This document shows, in pieces, positions 37,252 to 47,316 of a DNA stretch of 64,000 nucleotides. Position 1 is the stretch's first letter; the number at the start of each line of letters is the position of its first letter. Below the pieces are notes generated by a model. The model did not search any database. It saw only the letters and a list, made by a program, of their open reading frames with translations, and was not told where the DNA came from. Source of the DNA: Nocardioides sp. Iso805N (GTDB taxonomy: Bacteria > Actinomycetota > Actinomycetes > Propionibacteriales > Nocardioidaceae); NCBI RefSeq assembly GCF_000364605.1, contig NZ_KB822588.1, forward strand, positions 29,179 through 93,178. The letters run 5' to 3'. The translations under genes and the position numbers were made by a program.

Positions 37252-40146
37252 ATGGACACCCCGAACTCCCCCGACCGCAAGTGGTTCCGCCGATCGGGCG
37301 GCGAGGCCAACGGCGCCGTACCTGCTGAGACCGTCGAGCAGGTGGCCGCGCGTGCCGCCGAACAGGCCGCCGCCGCCGAGCGTCACGCCGGCCTGCGCCG
37401 GGCCGCGGAGCAGGCCGCTGCCGAGCAGGCGGCCGAGCGCATCGTCGCCGAGGAGCACGCCGCCGAGCACGCCCGTGCCCGCGCCGAGGCCGACCGCAAG
37501 GCCGCCGACCACGCCGACATGGCGCGCGCCGCCCACCAGGCCCGCAACGCCGCCGAAGAGGCAGCGGTCACGGCCGAGACGGCTCGTCGCGCGGCTGAGG
37601 AGGCCGGCGAGGCCCGGGCCAAGGAGCGGGTGCTCGCCGAGCAGGCCGCGGCCGAGCAGGCGAAGCTGGCCGAGGAAGCCGTACGCCGCCACCGCGACGC
37701 GGTGCAGCAGGCCGCGGATGTGGCTGCCGCGCGGGCCCGCGCCGAAGACACCGCGAAGGTCCGCTCCGAGGAGGCGGCTGCGGCGCACGAGGCCCGCGCA
37801 ACCGCCGAGCAGGCCGCCGAGGCACGCGCCCACGAGGCCGCGCAGGCGCACGAGGCCCGGATCGCCGCCGAGGACGAGGCGAGAGCGAAGGCCGACGAGG
37901 CCGTGGCGGCCCATGGAGCGCGGCAGTTCGCCGAGCGGGTCGCGACCAGCATGGCCGAGAAGGTCAAGGCGGCCCAAGAGGCCCGCGAGGCGGCCGAGCG
38001 GGCCGCGGCCGCCGCTGCCATCGGTCGCGAGGCCGCTGACCACGCCGCGGCAGCGCACGCGGCGGAGCGGGGCGACGCCGAGAAGAGCGCAGCGCTCCAG
38101 GCGATGCGTGCGACCGAGGCGCACGAAGGCCGGCGGCGCGCGGAGGAGTCGGCCACCGAGCGTGCGCACGAGACCGAGCAGGCCCACGCCGACCGGATCG
38201 CGGCCGAGGACGACGCGGCCGCCGCCCACGCGGCCCGGGAGGCGGCCGAGGTCGCCGCTGCCGAGCAGGCCCGCCTGGCCGGCGAGGCACACGACCGGCA
38301 CGCCTCCGCCGAGGCTGCCGCCGCTGCCGCCCAGGAGGCTCGCGAGGCGGCCGAGGCATCGGCGGCCAGCGCCCAGCAGGCACGGGAGGCGGCCGACCAG
38401 GCGGCTGCGGAGCATGCGCGGCTCGCCGGTGAGGCGCACCAGGCCCGCGCGGAGGCCGAGCGTGCCGCGGCCGAGCGGGCTCAGGAGGCAGAGGCCGCGC
38501 ACGCCTCACGGCTAGCGTCCGAGGAGGCCGGCCGAGCGGCCACCGAGGCCGCCCACGCGTCCGCCCAGGGCGCGCACGCCGATCGTCAGACCGCGGAGCA
38601 GAACGCCGCCGACGCCCACCGCGCACGGCTGGCGGCCGAGGAGGCCACTGCCGAGCAGGCCCGCCTGGCCGGCGAGGCACACGATCTGCGCACCGATGCC
38701 GAGCACGAGGCGGAGAAGGCCCACACATCTCGCCGCGCCGCCGATCTGGCCGCGCACGAGCACGCCGACCGGGCCGAGCAGGCGCACATCGCCCGCACCG
38801 AGGCCGAGTCCGTCGCCGCCGAGCAGGCCCGCGCCGCCGGCGACGCGCACGCTGCCCGACTCACCGCCGAGCAGGCCGCCCAGGCCGCGACCGAGGCCGC
38901 GCACGCCCAGGCTCAGGAGGCGCACGCCCGCCGTACCGAGGCCGAGAACGTCAGTCACCAGCAGGCACTCGCCGCCGGCCAGGCGGCCGGTGCCGAGCAG
39001 GCCGCACTCGCCCGCGCCGCTGCGGCGGCGGAGGCGGAACGGTCTGCCCACGACGCGGCGGCCGAGCGCGCTCGCGAGGCGGAGGAGGCGCATGCCCGAG
39101 CCGCCGACCACGCCGCACAGGCGACCAGCGCCCACGAGGCCCGGACCGCCGCGGAGCAGGCCGCAGAGGCCACGGCCCGACTGCGCGCGGAGGCCGAGGA
39201 CGCCGCCGCGGGTGCCCACCAGCACGCCGAGGGCTCGGCTGCTGAGCGGGCCGCCGCCGAGGCACGTACGGCGGAGGTCCTCGCCGCCGCCGCGTCCGCG
39301 GCCGAGCTCTCCCGACTCCAGGTGGAGGATGCCTACGCCGCGCGGATCGCCGCCGAGGAGGCCGCCAACGAGGCCGCCCGGCTGCGAGCCGAAGCCGAGG
39401 CCCGGGTGGACCAGCTCGTGATCGACCGCCAGGCCATCGAGTCCTCCATCCGGCACCACACCGAGCTCGTCGAGACCACCCTGCAGGAGCGGCTGGCCGC
39501 CGAGAGGCGCGCCGGCGAGCTCGCCCGCGAGCTGGCCGACCTGCGGGACAAGGTCGTCGCCACGATCAAGGACAAGGGTTCCAAGCGCAGCCTGCAGGCG
39601 CTCGAGCTGGCGGTCGCCGCTGCACCGGCACCGGCTCCGGTCGAGCCCGACGTACCTGCTGCTCCGGCCGCTCCCGAGCCGCGGGTGCAGACCAAGAGCG
39701 CCTGGGCGTTGGCCGCCGAGCTGGCGCAGACCGGCCAGATCCCCAAGCTGACGCCGGACGTGCTGCGCGCCATGGACGCCGCCGGCGGCAACCTGCCGGA
39801 GTCGGCCCCTGCCGTGGCCGCGGCCGCTGAGCCCGCGCCCGTCCCTGCGAGTGACGCCGAGGACCTCCGCAGCTTCACACCCGAGAACAAGCTCGGCCTG
39901 CTCACCGCCGGCGAGGTGACCGTCAGCGACCAGGGCGTCCTGGACGTGCGCAAGGGCAGCCGCAGCTACCGCTTCGACCTCTACGACACCGCGACCGAGG
40001 TGCGGATGAACGCCCGCCCCAGCAGCCGGCGCTGGCGGGTGGAGTTCCGCTCCGGGGAGCAGGCGGTCGCGGTGGACGGGAAGATGGTCGACGCCGAGGC
40101 GTTCACCCGCGAGCTGGCTCGGTGGCGCCCGGAGCTGGGCGTCTGA
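37252..40146 (+). CDS. Giant alanine/glutamate-rich coiled-coil protein
   Basis: 964 residues from ATG 37252 (GGAGG 5 nt upstream). Residues about 25-740 are one long predicted coiled coil built of degenerate repeats of roughly 25-35 residues, such as AEQARLAGEAHDLRTDAE and AAEEATAEQARLAGEAHDRH. Over a third of residues are Ala; His recurs in step. After a Pro/Ala linker (about 785-860) comes a compact domain (NKLGLLTAGEVTVSDQGVLD to VDAEAFTRELARWRPELGV). The function is unknown; a filament-like or scaffold role, as for Scy/FilP-type proteins, is inference. Codon use is normal for the window. Confidence 0.85.
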   Translation: MDTPNSPDRKWFRRSGGEANGAVPAETVEQVAARAAEQAAAAERHAGLRRAAEQAAAEQAAERIVAEEHAAEHARARAEADRKAADHADMARAAHQARNAAEEAAVTAETARRAAEEAGEARAKERVLAEQAAAEQAKLAEEAVRRHRDAVQQAADVAAARARAEDTAKVRSEEAAAAHEARATAEQAAEARAHEAAQAHEARIAAEDEARAKADEAVAAHGARQFAERVATSMAEKVKAAQEAREAAERAAAAAAIGREAADHAAAAHAAERGDAEKSAALQAMRATEAHEGRRRAEESATERAHETEQAHADRIAAEDDAAAAHAAREAAEVAAAEQARLAGEAHDRHASAEAAAAAAQEAREAAEASAASAQQAREAADQAAAEHARLAGEAHQARAEAERAAAERAQEAEAAHASRLASEEAGRAATEAAHASAQGAHADRQTAEQNAADAHRARLAAEEATAEQARLAGEAHDLRTDAEHEAEKAHTSRRAADLAAHEHADRAEQAHIARTEAESVAAEQARAAGDAHAARLTAEQAAQAATEAAHAQAQEAHARRTEAENVSHQQALAAGQAAGAEQAALARAAAAAEAERSAHDAAAERAREAEEAHARAADHAAQATSAHEARTAAEQAAEATARLRAEAEDAAAGAHQHAEGSAAERAAAEARTAEVLAAAASAAELSRLQVEDAYAARIAAEEAANEAARLRAEAEARVDQLVIDRQAIESSIRHHTELVETTLQERLAAERRAGELARELADLRDKVVATIKDKGSKRSLQALELAVAAAPAPAPVEPDVPAAPAAPEPRVQTKSAWALAAELAQTGQIPKLTPDVLRAMDAAGGNLPESAPAVAAAAEPAPVPASDAEDLRSFTPENKLGLLTAGEVTVSDQGVLDVRKGSRSYRFDLYDTATEVRMNARPSSRRWRVEFRSGEQAVAVDGKMVDAEAFTRELARWRPELGV

Positions 40147-40152
40147 GCGGTC

Positions 40153-40241
40153 GGTTTCGACCCCTGGGGGTCAGTCCCGAACCTTGGGGGTCAAAGCATT
40201 GCCCAACAACGTGCGGTTTTGACCCCTGGGGGTCAAAACCG
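40153..40241. terminator. Triple repeat with a perfect 28-bp palindrome between convergent genes
   Basis: A unit with core CCCCTGGGGGTCA occurs at 40161-40173 and 40223-40235, with a related CCTTGGGGGTCAAA at about 40182. The last is extended to a perfect palindrome 40214-40241 (arms CGGTTTTGACCCC, 2-nt centre). It lies between the coiled-coil gene and the hydrolase gene and fits a bidirectional terminator. Confidence 0.75.
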
Positions 40242-40248
40242 TCGCCCC

Positions 40249-41268
<1,020 letters not shown>

Positions 41269-41274
41269 CCCCCG

Positions 41275-41280
41275 AACCTA
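41275..41280 (-). promoter_or_regulatory. -10 box of the leaderless hydrolase
   Basis: Minus-strand TAGGTT, 6 nt before GTG 41268. Confidence 0.5.
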
Positions 41281-41342
41281 CCGCCTGGTAGCCCTGAGCG
41301 GCGAGGCCACCGCTGTTCACCCGAGGATGCCAGACTGGCCGT

Positions 41343-43511
41343 ATGACCATCGAGAGCACCGACCGGAGCCCCGAGACGACGACGCTCGCCGATGTCCACG
41401 ACCGTGAGTACGACCTCGATCCGGTCTACGTCCCCGATCACGACGCGCTCGCCGAGGTGGAGAAGCACGAGGACCGCTTCCTGGACCGCGAGCTGTCCTG
41501 GCTGCGGTTCAACCAGCGCGTCCTTGAGCTGGCCGAGGACGAGTCGCTGCCCCTGCTCGAGCGGGTCCGGTTCCTGGCGATCTTCACCAGCAACCTCGAC
41601 GAGTTCTTCATGGTCCGGGTGGCCGGCCTCAAGCGCCGCATCGCCGCCGGCCTCGCCGTCCGGGCCGCCAGCGGCCTGATGCCGCGCGAGGTGCTGGAGC
41701 TGATCTGGAAGAACACCCGTGAACTCTCCGAGCGGCACGCCCGCGTCTTCCGCGAGCAGCTGATGCCGAAGCTGCAGGCCGAGGGGATCGAGCTGGTCCG
41801 CTGGAGCGAGCTGTCCGAGAGCGAGATCAAGCACTGCAAGAAGCTCTTCAAGGAGCGCGTCTTCCCGGTGCTGACACCGCTCGCCGTCGACCCGGCGCAC
41901 CCGTTCCCCTACATCAGCGGCCTCTCGCTCAACCTCGCTGTGCTGATCCGGGACCCGCTCTCCGGCAAGGAGCACTTCGCCCGGGTCAAGGTTCCGCAGA
42001 TCTTCAGCCGGTTCGTGCCGCTGGGCGAGAACCGGTTCGTTCCGCTCGAGGACATCATGCGGGAGCGGCTCTCCAAGCTCTTCCCGGGCATGCAGATCCT
42101 CGAGGTCCACGCCTTCCGGGTCACCCGCAACGAGGATCTCGAGGTCGAGGAGGACGACGCCGAGAACCTCCTGGCCGCCTTGGAGAAGGAGCTGCTCCGC
42201 CGCCGGTTCGGGCCACCGGTGCGCCTCGAGGTCGAGGAGTCGATCAGCGACTCGGTGCTCGACCTACTGGTCTCCGAGCTCGGGATCTCCGAGCAGGAGG
42301 TCTTCCGCCTCCCCGGACCGCTGGACCTGCGCGGTCTGCACGGCATCGCCGACATCGCCCGCGAGGACCTCAAGTACGAAGCCTTCGTGCCCGCGACGCA
42401 CCGCCAGCTCGCACCGGTCGAGTCGGCGGCGCCGGTCGACGTGTTCAAGGCCGCTCGGCGTGGAGACATCCTGCTGCACCACCCGTACGACGCCTTCTCC
42501 ACCTCGGTGCAGCGGTTCATCGAGCAAGCAGCCGCAGATCCGCACGTGCTGGCGATCAAGCAGACGCTTTACCGCACGTCGGGCGACTCGCCCATCATCG
42601 ACGCCCTGATCGACGCCGCCGAGGCGGGCAAGCAGGTGCTGGTGCTGGTGGAGATCAAGGCCCGCTTCGACGAGCAGGCCAACATCCGCTGGGCGCGCAA
42701 GCTGGAGCAGGCCGGCTGCCACGTGGTCTACGGCCTGATCGGTCTCAAGACGCACTGCAAGCTGGCCATGGTGGTGCGCGACGAGGGCCAGTACGGCATC
42801 CGCCGCTACACCCACATCGGCACCGGCAACTACAACCCGAAGACCTCGCGGCTCTATGAGGACCTCGGCCTGATCACCACCAACGAGGCGATCGGCGAGG
42901 ACGTCGCCCACCTGTTCAACAACCTGTCGGGCTGGTCCTCGGCGCCGGAGTACGAGCAGCTGCTGGTCGCGCCCCAGACGGTGCGCAGCGGGCTGGTCGA
43001 GCAGATCCACCGCGAGATCGACCACCACCTCAACGGCCGCCCGGCGCGGATCCGGCTCAAGGCGAACTCGCTGGTCGACGAGGCGGTCATCGACGCGCTC
43101 TATCTCGCCTCGCAGGCAGGTGTCCCGGTGCAGCTGCTGGTGCGGGGCATCTGCGCGCTGCGTCCCGGCGTACCTGCCCTGTCGGAAACGATCGAGACGC
43201 GGTCGGTGCTGGGCCGCTTCCTGGAGCACTCGCGGGTCTTCTGGTTCGACAACGGCGGCGAGTCGCGGGCCTGGATCGGGTCGGCCGACATGATGCACCG
43301 CAATCTCGACCGCAGGGTCGAGGTGCTGGTCGAGATGCCGACACCTGAGCTGGTCGCCGAGATCGGGAGCCTGCTCGACCTGGCCTTCGATCCGGACACG
43401 CGGGCATGGACCCTGGGCCCGGACGGCGAATGGACGCTCAACAACGGCTCGGTCGACCTTCAGGCCGCCCTGATCGAGCGGCAGCGACGCCGACGCAGGC
43501 AGAAGACCTGA
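41343..43511 (+). CDS. ppk: Polyphosphate kinase 1
   Basis: 722 residues, normal length. Makes polyphosphate from ATP reversibly. FLDRELSWLRFNQRVLELAE and FTSNLDEFFMVRVAGLKR open the N-domain; catalytic-core motifs are IKQTLYRTSGDSPIIDALI, ARFDEQANIRWARKLEQAG and the phosphorylated His in RRYTHIGTGNYNPKTSRLY. It has a weak -10-like CAGACT 6 nt before ATG 41343. With DUF47-pit and pst it forms a phosphate block; ppk near mutT1 is also the mycobacterial order. Confidence 0.96.
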   Translation: MTIESTDRSPETTTLADVHDREYDLDPVYVPDHDALAEVEKHEDRFLDRELSWLRFNQRVLELAEDESLPLLERVRFLAIFTSNLDEFFMVRVAGLKRRIAAGLAVRAASGLMPREVLELIWKNTRELSERHARVFREQLMPKLQAEGIELVRWSELSESEIKHCKKLFKERVFPVLTPLAVDPAHPFPYISGLSLNLAVLIRDPLSGKEHFARVKVPQIFSRFVPLGENRFVPLEDIMRERLSKLFPGMQILEVHAFRVTRNEDLEVEEDDAENLLAALEKELLRRRFGPPVRLEVEESISDSVLDLLVSELGISEQEVFRLPGPLDLRGLHGIADIAREDLKYEAFVPATHRQLAPVESAAPVDVFKAARRGDILLHHPYDAFSTSVQRFIEQAAADPHVLAIKQTLYRTSGDSPIIDALIDAAEAGKQVLVLVEIKARFDEQANIRWARKLEQAGCHVVYGLIGLKTHCKLAMVVRDEGQYGIRRYTHIGTGNYNPKTSRLYEDLGLITTNEAIGEDVAHLFNNLSGWSSAPEYEQLLVAPQTVRSGLVEQIHREIDHHLNGRPARIRLKANSLVDEAVIDALYLASQAGVPVQLLVRGICALRPGVPALSETIETRSVLGRFLEHSRVFWFDNGGESRAWIGSADMMHRNLDRRVEVLVEMPTPELVAEIGSLLDLAFDPDTRAWTLGPDGEWTLNNGSVDLQAALIERQRRRRRQKT

Positions 43512-43563
43512 GCCCTCAGGCGCGAAGACCGAACCCCCCGCGTTCCCGTCGCTGGTGCGGCGA

Positions 43564-43579
43564 CTTGCGCCTGCGCAAG
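43564..43579 (+). promoter_or_regulatory. Inverted repeat over the -35 region of DUF47-pit
   Basis: CTTGCGC (43564-43570) and GCGCAAG (43573-43579) form a 7+2+7 palindrome, followed 10 bp later by -10 TAGCAT (43590-43595). A regulator bound here would compete with RNA polymerase. Confidence 0.45.
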
Positions 43580-43631
43580 GCCGCTCGCCTAGCATGTGGA
43601 GCGTTCGTCCACCCCACGCCAGGAGTTTTCC

Positions 43632-44249
43632 GTGCGTTTGCGCATCCGTCCGGTCGAGACATCGTTCTACGACCTGTTCACGGAGTCAGCCCAGCACTTG
43701 GTCACCGGGGCGGCACTCCTAGCTGAGATGTTGAGCGAGAGCGCCGAGCACGCCAGTGTCGCCAAGCGCATGCGAGACGCCGAGCACGCCGCCGACGAGA
43801 CCACCCACGCGATCGTGCGGCGGGTGAACTCGACGTTCGTGACGCCGTTCGACCGCGAGGACATCTACGCCCTCGGCTCCGGCCTCGACGACGTGATGGA
43901 CGCGATGGACGAGGTGGTCGACCAGATCCTCGTCTATGAGGTGAAGGTGCTGCCGCCCGAGCTGTCGGACCAGGTCGCGGTGCTGCAGCGCTGCGCCGAG
44001 CTGACCGCCGCCGCGATGCCGAAGCTGCAGTCGCTCAGCGACCTCGACGAGTACTGGATCGAGATCAACCGCCTGGAGAACCAGGGCGACAAGAACCACC
44101 GTCGCATCCTCGCCAAGCTCTTCTCCGGCGAGTTCAAGGCGATGGAGGTCCTCAAGCTCAAGGACATCGTGGAGTCCCTCGAGGAGTCGATCGACGCCTT
44201 CGAGAAGGTGGCGAACATCGTCGAGCAGATCGCCGTCAAGGAATCCTGA
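43632..44249 (+). CDS. DUF47 (PhoU-like) regulator of Pit
   Basis: 205 residues from GTG 43632 (AGGAG 6 nt upstream). All-helical PhoU-like family placed before pit genes: FYDLFTESAQHLVTGAALLA, DREDIYALGSGLDDVMDAMD, ENQGDKNHRRILAKLFSGE. Thought to control phosphate flux through the Pit carrier. The pit gene starts directly after its stop. Confidence 0.93.
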   Translation: MRLRIRPVETSFYDLFTESAQHLVTGAALLAEMLSESAEHASVAKRMRDAEHAADETTHAIVRRVNSTFVTPFDREDIYALGSGLDDVMDAMDEVVDQILVYEVKVLPPELSDQVAVLQRCAELTAAAMPKLQSLSDLDEYWIEINRLENQGDKNHRRILAKLFSGEFKAMEVLKLKDIVESLEESIDAFEKVANIVEQIAVKES

Positions 44250-45269
44250 GTGACTCTCGCGATCCTGATCGCGGTCGTGGTGATCGCGCTCGCCTTCGAC
44301 TACACGAACGGCTTCCACGACGCCGCCAACGCCATCGCCACGTCCGTCTCCACCCGCGCGCTGACGCCGCGGGTGGCGCTCATCCTGGCCGCCGTCATGA
44401 ACTTCGTCGGCGCGCTGCTGGGACAGGAGGTGGCACATACCGTCTCCGAGGTGCTGCGGCTCAACGCGGCGGACGCGAACCACGCGCTGGTGATCGTGCT
44501 GGCCTCGCTGCTGGGCGCGATCGCGTGGAACCTCATCACCTGGTACTTCGGTCTGCCCTCGTCCTCCTCGCACGCACTCATCGGTGCGCTCGTGGGTGCC
44601 GCGTTGGCTGCCGGATCGTCGTACGCGTCCGTGCACTGGAACACGGTGATCGACAAGGTGCTGGTGCCGATGGTGATCTCCCCGATCGTCGGCTTCGCGC
44701 TGGCGTTCGGGGTGATGCTGGCGATCATGTGGATCTTTCGCCGGCGCAACCCGCACAAGGTCTACCGCGGCTTCCGGCTGATGCAGACGTTCTCGGCCGC
44801 CGCGCTGGCGCTGGGTCACGGCCTGCAGGACGCGCAGAAGACGATGGGCGTCATCTTCCTGGCACTCACGGTCGCCTACCCGGCCACCTACGGCAGCGAC
44901 AAGAACCTGCCGCTGTGGGTGGTGCTCTGCGCCGCCTCCGCGATCTCGCTCGGCACCTACTCAGGTGGCTGGCGGGTGATGCGCACCCTGGGCCGCAAGA
45001 TCATCCACCTCGACCCGGCCCGCGGCTTCTCCGCCGAGGTCGTCGGTGCCAGCGTGCTCTACGGCAGCGCGTACTTCTTCCACGCTCCGATCTCGACCAC
45101 CCACACCATCACCTCGGCGATCATGGGCGCTGGCGCCACGCAGCGCTTCAACGCCGTGCGCTGGGGGGTCGCGGGCAACATCGTCGTGGGCTGGGTGCTC
45201 ACCTTCCCGGCCGCCGGGCTGGCCGCAGCCGGGATGTACGAAGTGCTGCGGGTGCTGTTCCGGGTCTGA
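44250..45269 (+). CDS. pit: Low-affinity inorganic phosphate transporter
   Basis: 339 residues from GTG 44250. The two PiT signatures are present: FDYTNGFHDAANAIATSVS near the start and LALGHGLQDAQKTMGVIF in the middle, with about 8-10 membrane helices. Carries phosphate with a cation. It ends 2 bp before the left repeat of the DUF559 cassette. Confidence 0.94.
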   Translation: MTLAILIAVVVIALAFDYTNGFHDAANAIATSVSTRALTPRVALILAAVMNFVGALLGQEVAHTVSEVLRLNAADANHALVIVLASLLGAIAWNLITWYFGLPSSSSHALIGALVGAALAAGSSYASVHWNTVIDKVLVPMVISPIVGFALAFGVMLAIMWIFRRRNPHKVYRGFRLMQTFSAAALALGHGLQDAQKTMGVIFLALTVAYPATYGSDKNLPLWVVLCAASAISLGTYSGGWRVMRTLGRKIIHLDPARGFSAEVVGASVLYGSAYFFHAPISTTHTITSAIMGAGATQRFNAVRWGVAGNIVVGWVLTFPAAGLAAAGMYEVLRVLFRV

Positions 45270-45271
45270 GA

Positions 45272-45330
45272 CCCAGGCACCTGACCTTCTTCACCGAGAC
45301 ACGCCGATAGATGGTGATGAAGGTCAGGTG
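45272..45330. repeat. Left 59-bp inverted repeat/hairpin of the DUF559 cassette
   Basis: ACCTGACCTTCATCACC and GGTGAAGAAGGTCAGGT (read on the minus strand) form a hairpin. The whole 59 bp match the right copy at 46437-46495 in inverted orientation at about 51 of 59 positions. It also lies where a bidirectional terminator for pit would be expected. Confidence 0.85.
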
Positions 45331-45332
45331 TG

Positions 45333-46376
45333 TCACGCGGCGGGCAGCTGTCGCTTGAGCCAGATCCCACGCTCGCCATCGGTCAGCGCCCGCCGCCGCG
45401 CGACGGTGGACGTGTCGACCCACCAGTCCGGTTGGGCCAAGGTCCACGGCCCCGTACGTCGGCGTGCGGCGGCGCGCTGATAGGCCGCGGCCAGCCGCCG
45501 CACGAAGCGCTCACGCCCGGCGAGGTCCCCGCTCATCATGACGACCAGCTCGAGGTCGAGGCGCCGATAGAGTTCCTCGCGATCGAGATCGCGCTCGCGC
45601 GGCTCGAGGCCGTCGTGCGGTGCGCCGTCGTACTCGCCCACCACGCCTGCGACAGGATCGATCAGGTCGGGCGTGACCAGGTGCCGGCCGTCTTCGTCGA
45701 AGAGCGGAGCGTTCGCGAGCGGACTCCCGCGGCGGGTCTGGAGCCAGGCCATCCGCATGATCGACTCCATCGGCGACCAGCTGTTCTCATCCGCGTACGG
45801 CGACGCCTGCCAGATCCGGCTGACGTGCGGGCGGCCGGCGAGCCGCTCACGAGCGTAGGTGTGCACCTCCGCCGGCGAGCAGAGGTCGTCGAAGGCTGCC
45901 ATGTCGAGGATCCGCACCCGGTCCTCGAGACTCCGGTTGCTGCGCAGGAGCCGGCAGACCGACCGGGGGTGGGTCGTCAGCCGTAGCCCATCGACCACGA
46001 TGATGTCGGCGGGATCGAGGAACTCCTCGCACAGCTCCACCCCTGGCTGCTGACGGAGTCGTCGCTTGTTGTCGAGTGCCAGCGTCACCGGCATCAGACC
46101 GGATCCAGCCCTCGTCGTGCCGTCGAAGTAACGACCACCGGCCCAGTGCAGTGCAGCCCAGCCCGTGATCGCTCCGGTTGCCGGGAGGAGCGCCGCGGCC
46201 TCGACGATGCGCTGGTCGACCCGGCGGCCGTCGACCGCCGCGGGAACGTGCCAACCGCGATAGGGACTGCGCCAGTGCGGCCCGGCGGCCTCCCGCGAGC
46301 GCGGGCCTTCGATTCCCGCTCGATCGACCTTGACCGGTAGAGCGAGGCCCTGTCGCGTGATTCCCGAGAGATCCAT
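45333..46376 (-). CDS. DUF559-like (PD-(D/E)XK-type) protein, second copy, within inverted repeats
   Basis: 347 residues from ATG 46376. The N-terminal half is an AbiEi-like segment (WHVPAAVDGRRVDQRIVEAA, then ITGWAALHWAGGRYFDG); the C-terminal half has the nuclease order: LVTPDLIDPVAG, then GEYDGAPHD, then ERDLDREELYRRLDLELVVM. It resembles the protein at 1204-2196 in plan, not closely in sequence. Activity is unproven. The gene fills the space between convergent pit and pstB and is enclosed by 59-bp inverted repeats. GCCTGTGGA is 42 nt upstream, as it is near the first copy. Confidence 0.72.
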   Translation of the reverse strand: MDLSGITRQGLALPVKVDRAGIEGPRSREAAGPHWRSPYRGWHVPAAVDGRRVDQRIVEAAALLPATGAITGWAALHWAGGRYFDGTTRAGSGLMPVTLALDNKRRLRQQPGVELCEEFLDPADIIVVDGLRLTTHPRSVCRLLRSNRSLEDRVRILDMAAFDDLCSPAEVHTYARERLAGRPHVSRIWQASPYADENSWSPMESIMRMAWLQTRRGSPLANAPLFDEDGRHLVTPDLIDPVAGVVGEYDGAPHDGLEPRERDLDREELYRRLDLELVVMMSGDLAGRERFVRRLAAAYQRAAARRRTGPWTLAQPDWWVDTSTVARRRALTDGERGIWLKRQLPAA

Positions 46377-46436
46377 GGACCGAGGATCGCCCGGATCGCC
46401 GTCACGCGGCGGCGGCCGTCCACAGGCCCCCGGCGT

Positions 46437-46495
46437 ACCTGACCTTCCTCACCAGCCACCGGCGTGTCCCGGTGAGAAAGGTCAGGTGCCCGGGT
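46437..46495. repeat. Right 59-bp inverted repeat/hairpin of the DUF559 cassette
   Basis: ACCTGACCTTCCTCACC and CGGTGAGAAAGGTCAGGT form a hairpin with loop word CGGCGTGT. It is the inverted partner of 45272-45330 and ends 8 bp before the pstB stop. Confidence 0.85.
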
Positions 46496-46503
46496 CAGTC
46501 GGC

Positions 46504-47283
46504 TCAGCCGAAGCGACCGGAGATGTACGCCTCGGTGTCCGGGTTGTCCGGGGTGGTGAACATCGTCTTGGTGGGGTTGAACTCCACCAGGTGGCCCGGC
46601 TGACCGGCGGCCTTGAGGTTGAAGAAGCCGGTGTCGTCGGAGACGCGCGCGGCCTGCTGCATGTTGTGGGTGACGATCACGATCGTGTAGTCGGACTTGA
46701 GCTCGTGGATCAGGTCCTCGATCGCCGCGGTCGAGATCGGGTCGAGCGCGGAGCACGGCTCGTCCATCAGCAGCACCTCGGGCTCGACCGCGATCGCGCG
46801 AGCGATGCACAGCCGCTGCTGCTGACCACCGGAGAGGCCCATGCCCGGCTTGCCGAGGCGGTCTTTGACCTCGTTCCAGAGGTTCGCGCCGCGCAGCGAC
46901 TTCTCCACGATCGTGTCCGCGGTCGCCTTCGGCATCCGCTTGGCGTTGAGCCGGTTGCCGGCCAGCACGTTCTCGTAGATCGACATCGTCGGGAACGGGT
47001 TCGGCCGCTGGAAGACCATGCCGATGCGGCGGCGCACCTCGACCGGGTCGATGGCCGAGTCGTAGAGCGACTGTCCGTCAACCGTCACCTTGCCCTCCAC
47101 GCGGGCGCCCGGGATCACCTCGTGCATCCGGTTCAGCGAGCGCAGGAAGGTGGACTTGCCGCAGCCCGAGGGGCCGATGAAGGCGGTGACAGCCTTCGCC
47201 TTGATGGTCATGTTGACGCCCTCGACGGCCTTGAAGTCGCCGTAGTAGATGTCGAGGTCGGTGATGTCGATGCTCTTTGCCAT
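46504..47283 (-). CDS. pstB: Phosphate ABC transporter ATPase
   Basis: 259 residues. Walker A GPSGCGKST, signature LSGGQQQRLCIARA, Walker B VLLMDEP and the PstB-typical MHEVIPGARVEGKV and FQRPNPFP. Powers high-affinity phosphate import with PstA/PstC. Last gene of the pst operon. In other genomes a terminator should follow directly; here the DUF559 cassette begins 8 bp on. Confidence 0.96.
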   Translation of the reverse strand: MAKSIDITDLDIYYGDFKAVEGVNMTIKAKAVTAFIGPSGCGKSTFLRSLNRMHEVIPGARVEGKVTVDGQSLYDSAIDPVEVRRRIGMVFQRPNPFPTMSIYENVLAGNRLNAKRMPKATADTIVEKSLRGANLWNEVKDRLGKPGMGLSGGQQQRLCIARAIAVEPEVLLMDEPCSALDPISTAAIEDLIHELKSDYTIVIVTHNMQQAARVSDDTGFFNLKAAGQPGHLVEFNPTKTMFTTPDNPDTEAYISGRFG

Positions 47284-47316
47284 TGCTGTGTTACTCCCGT
47301 CAGTGCCCTGGCTGAA

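Noticed and set aside
37252..40146. Repetitive DNA taken as a CRISPR array
   Set aside because: Repeats are degenerate, of varying length and coding in one frame throughout; there are no spacers.
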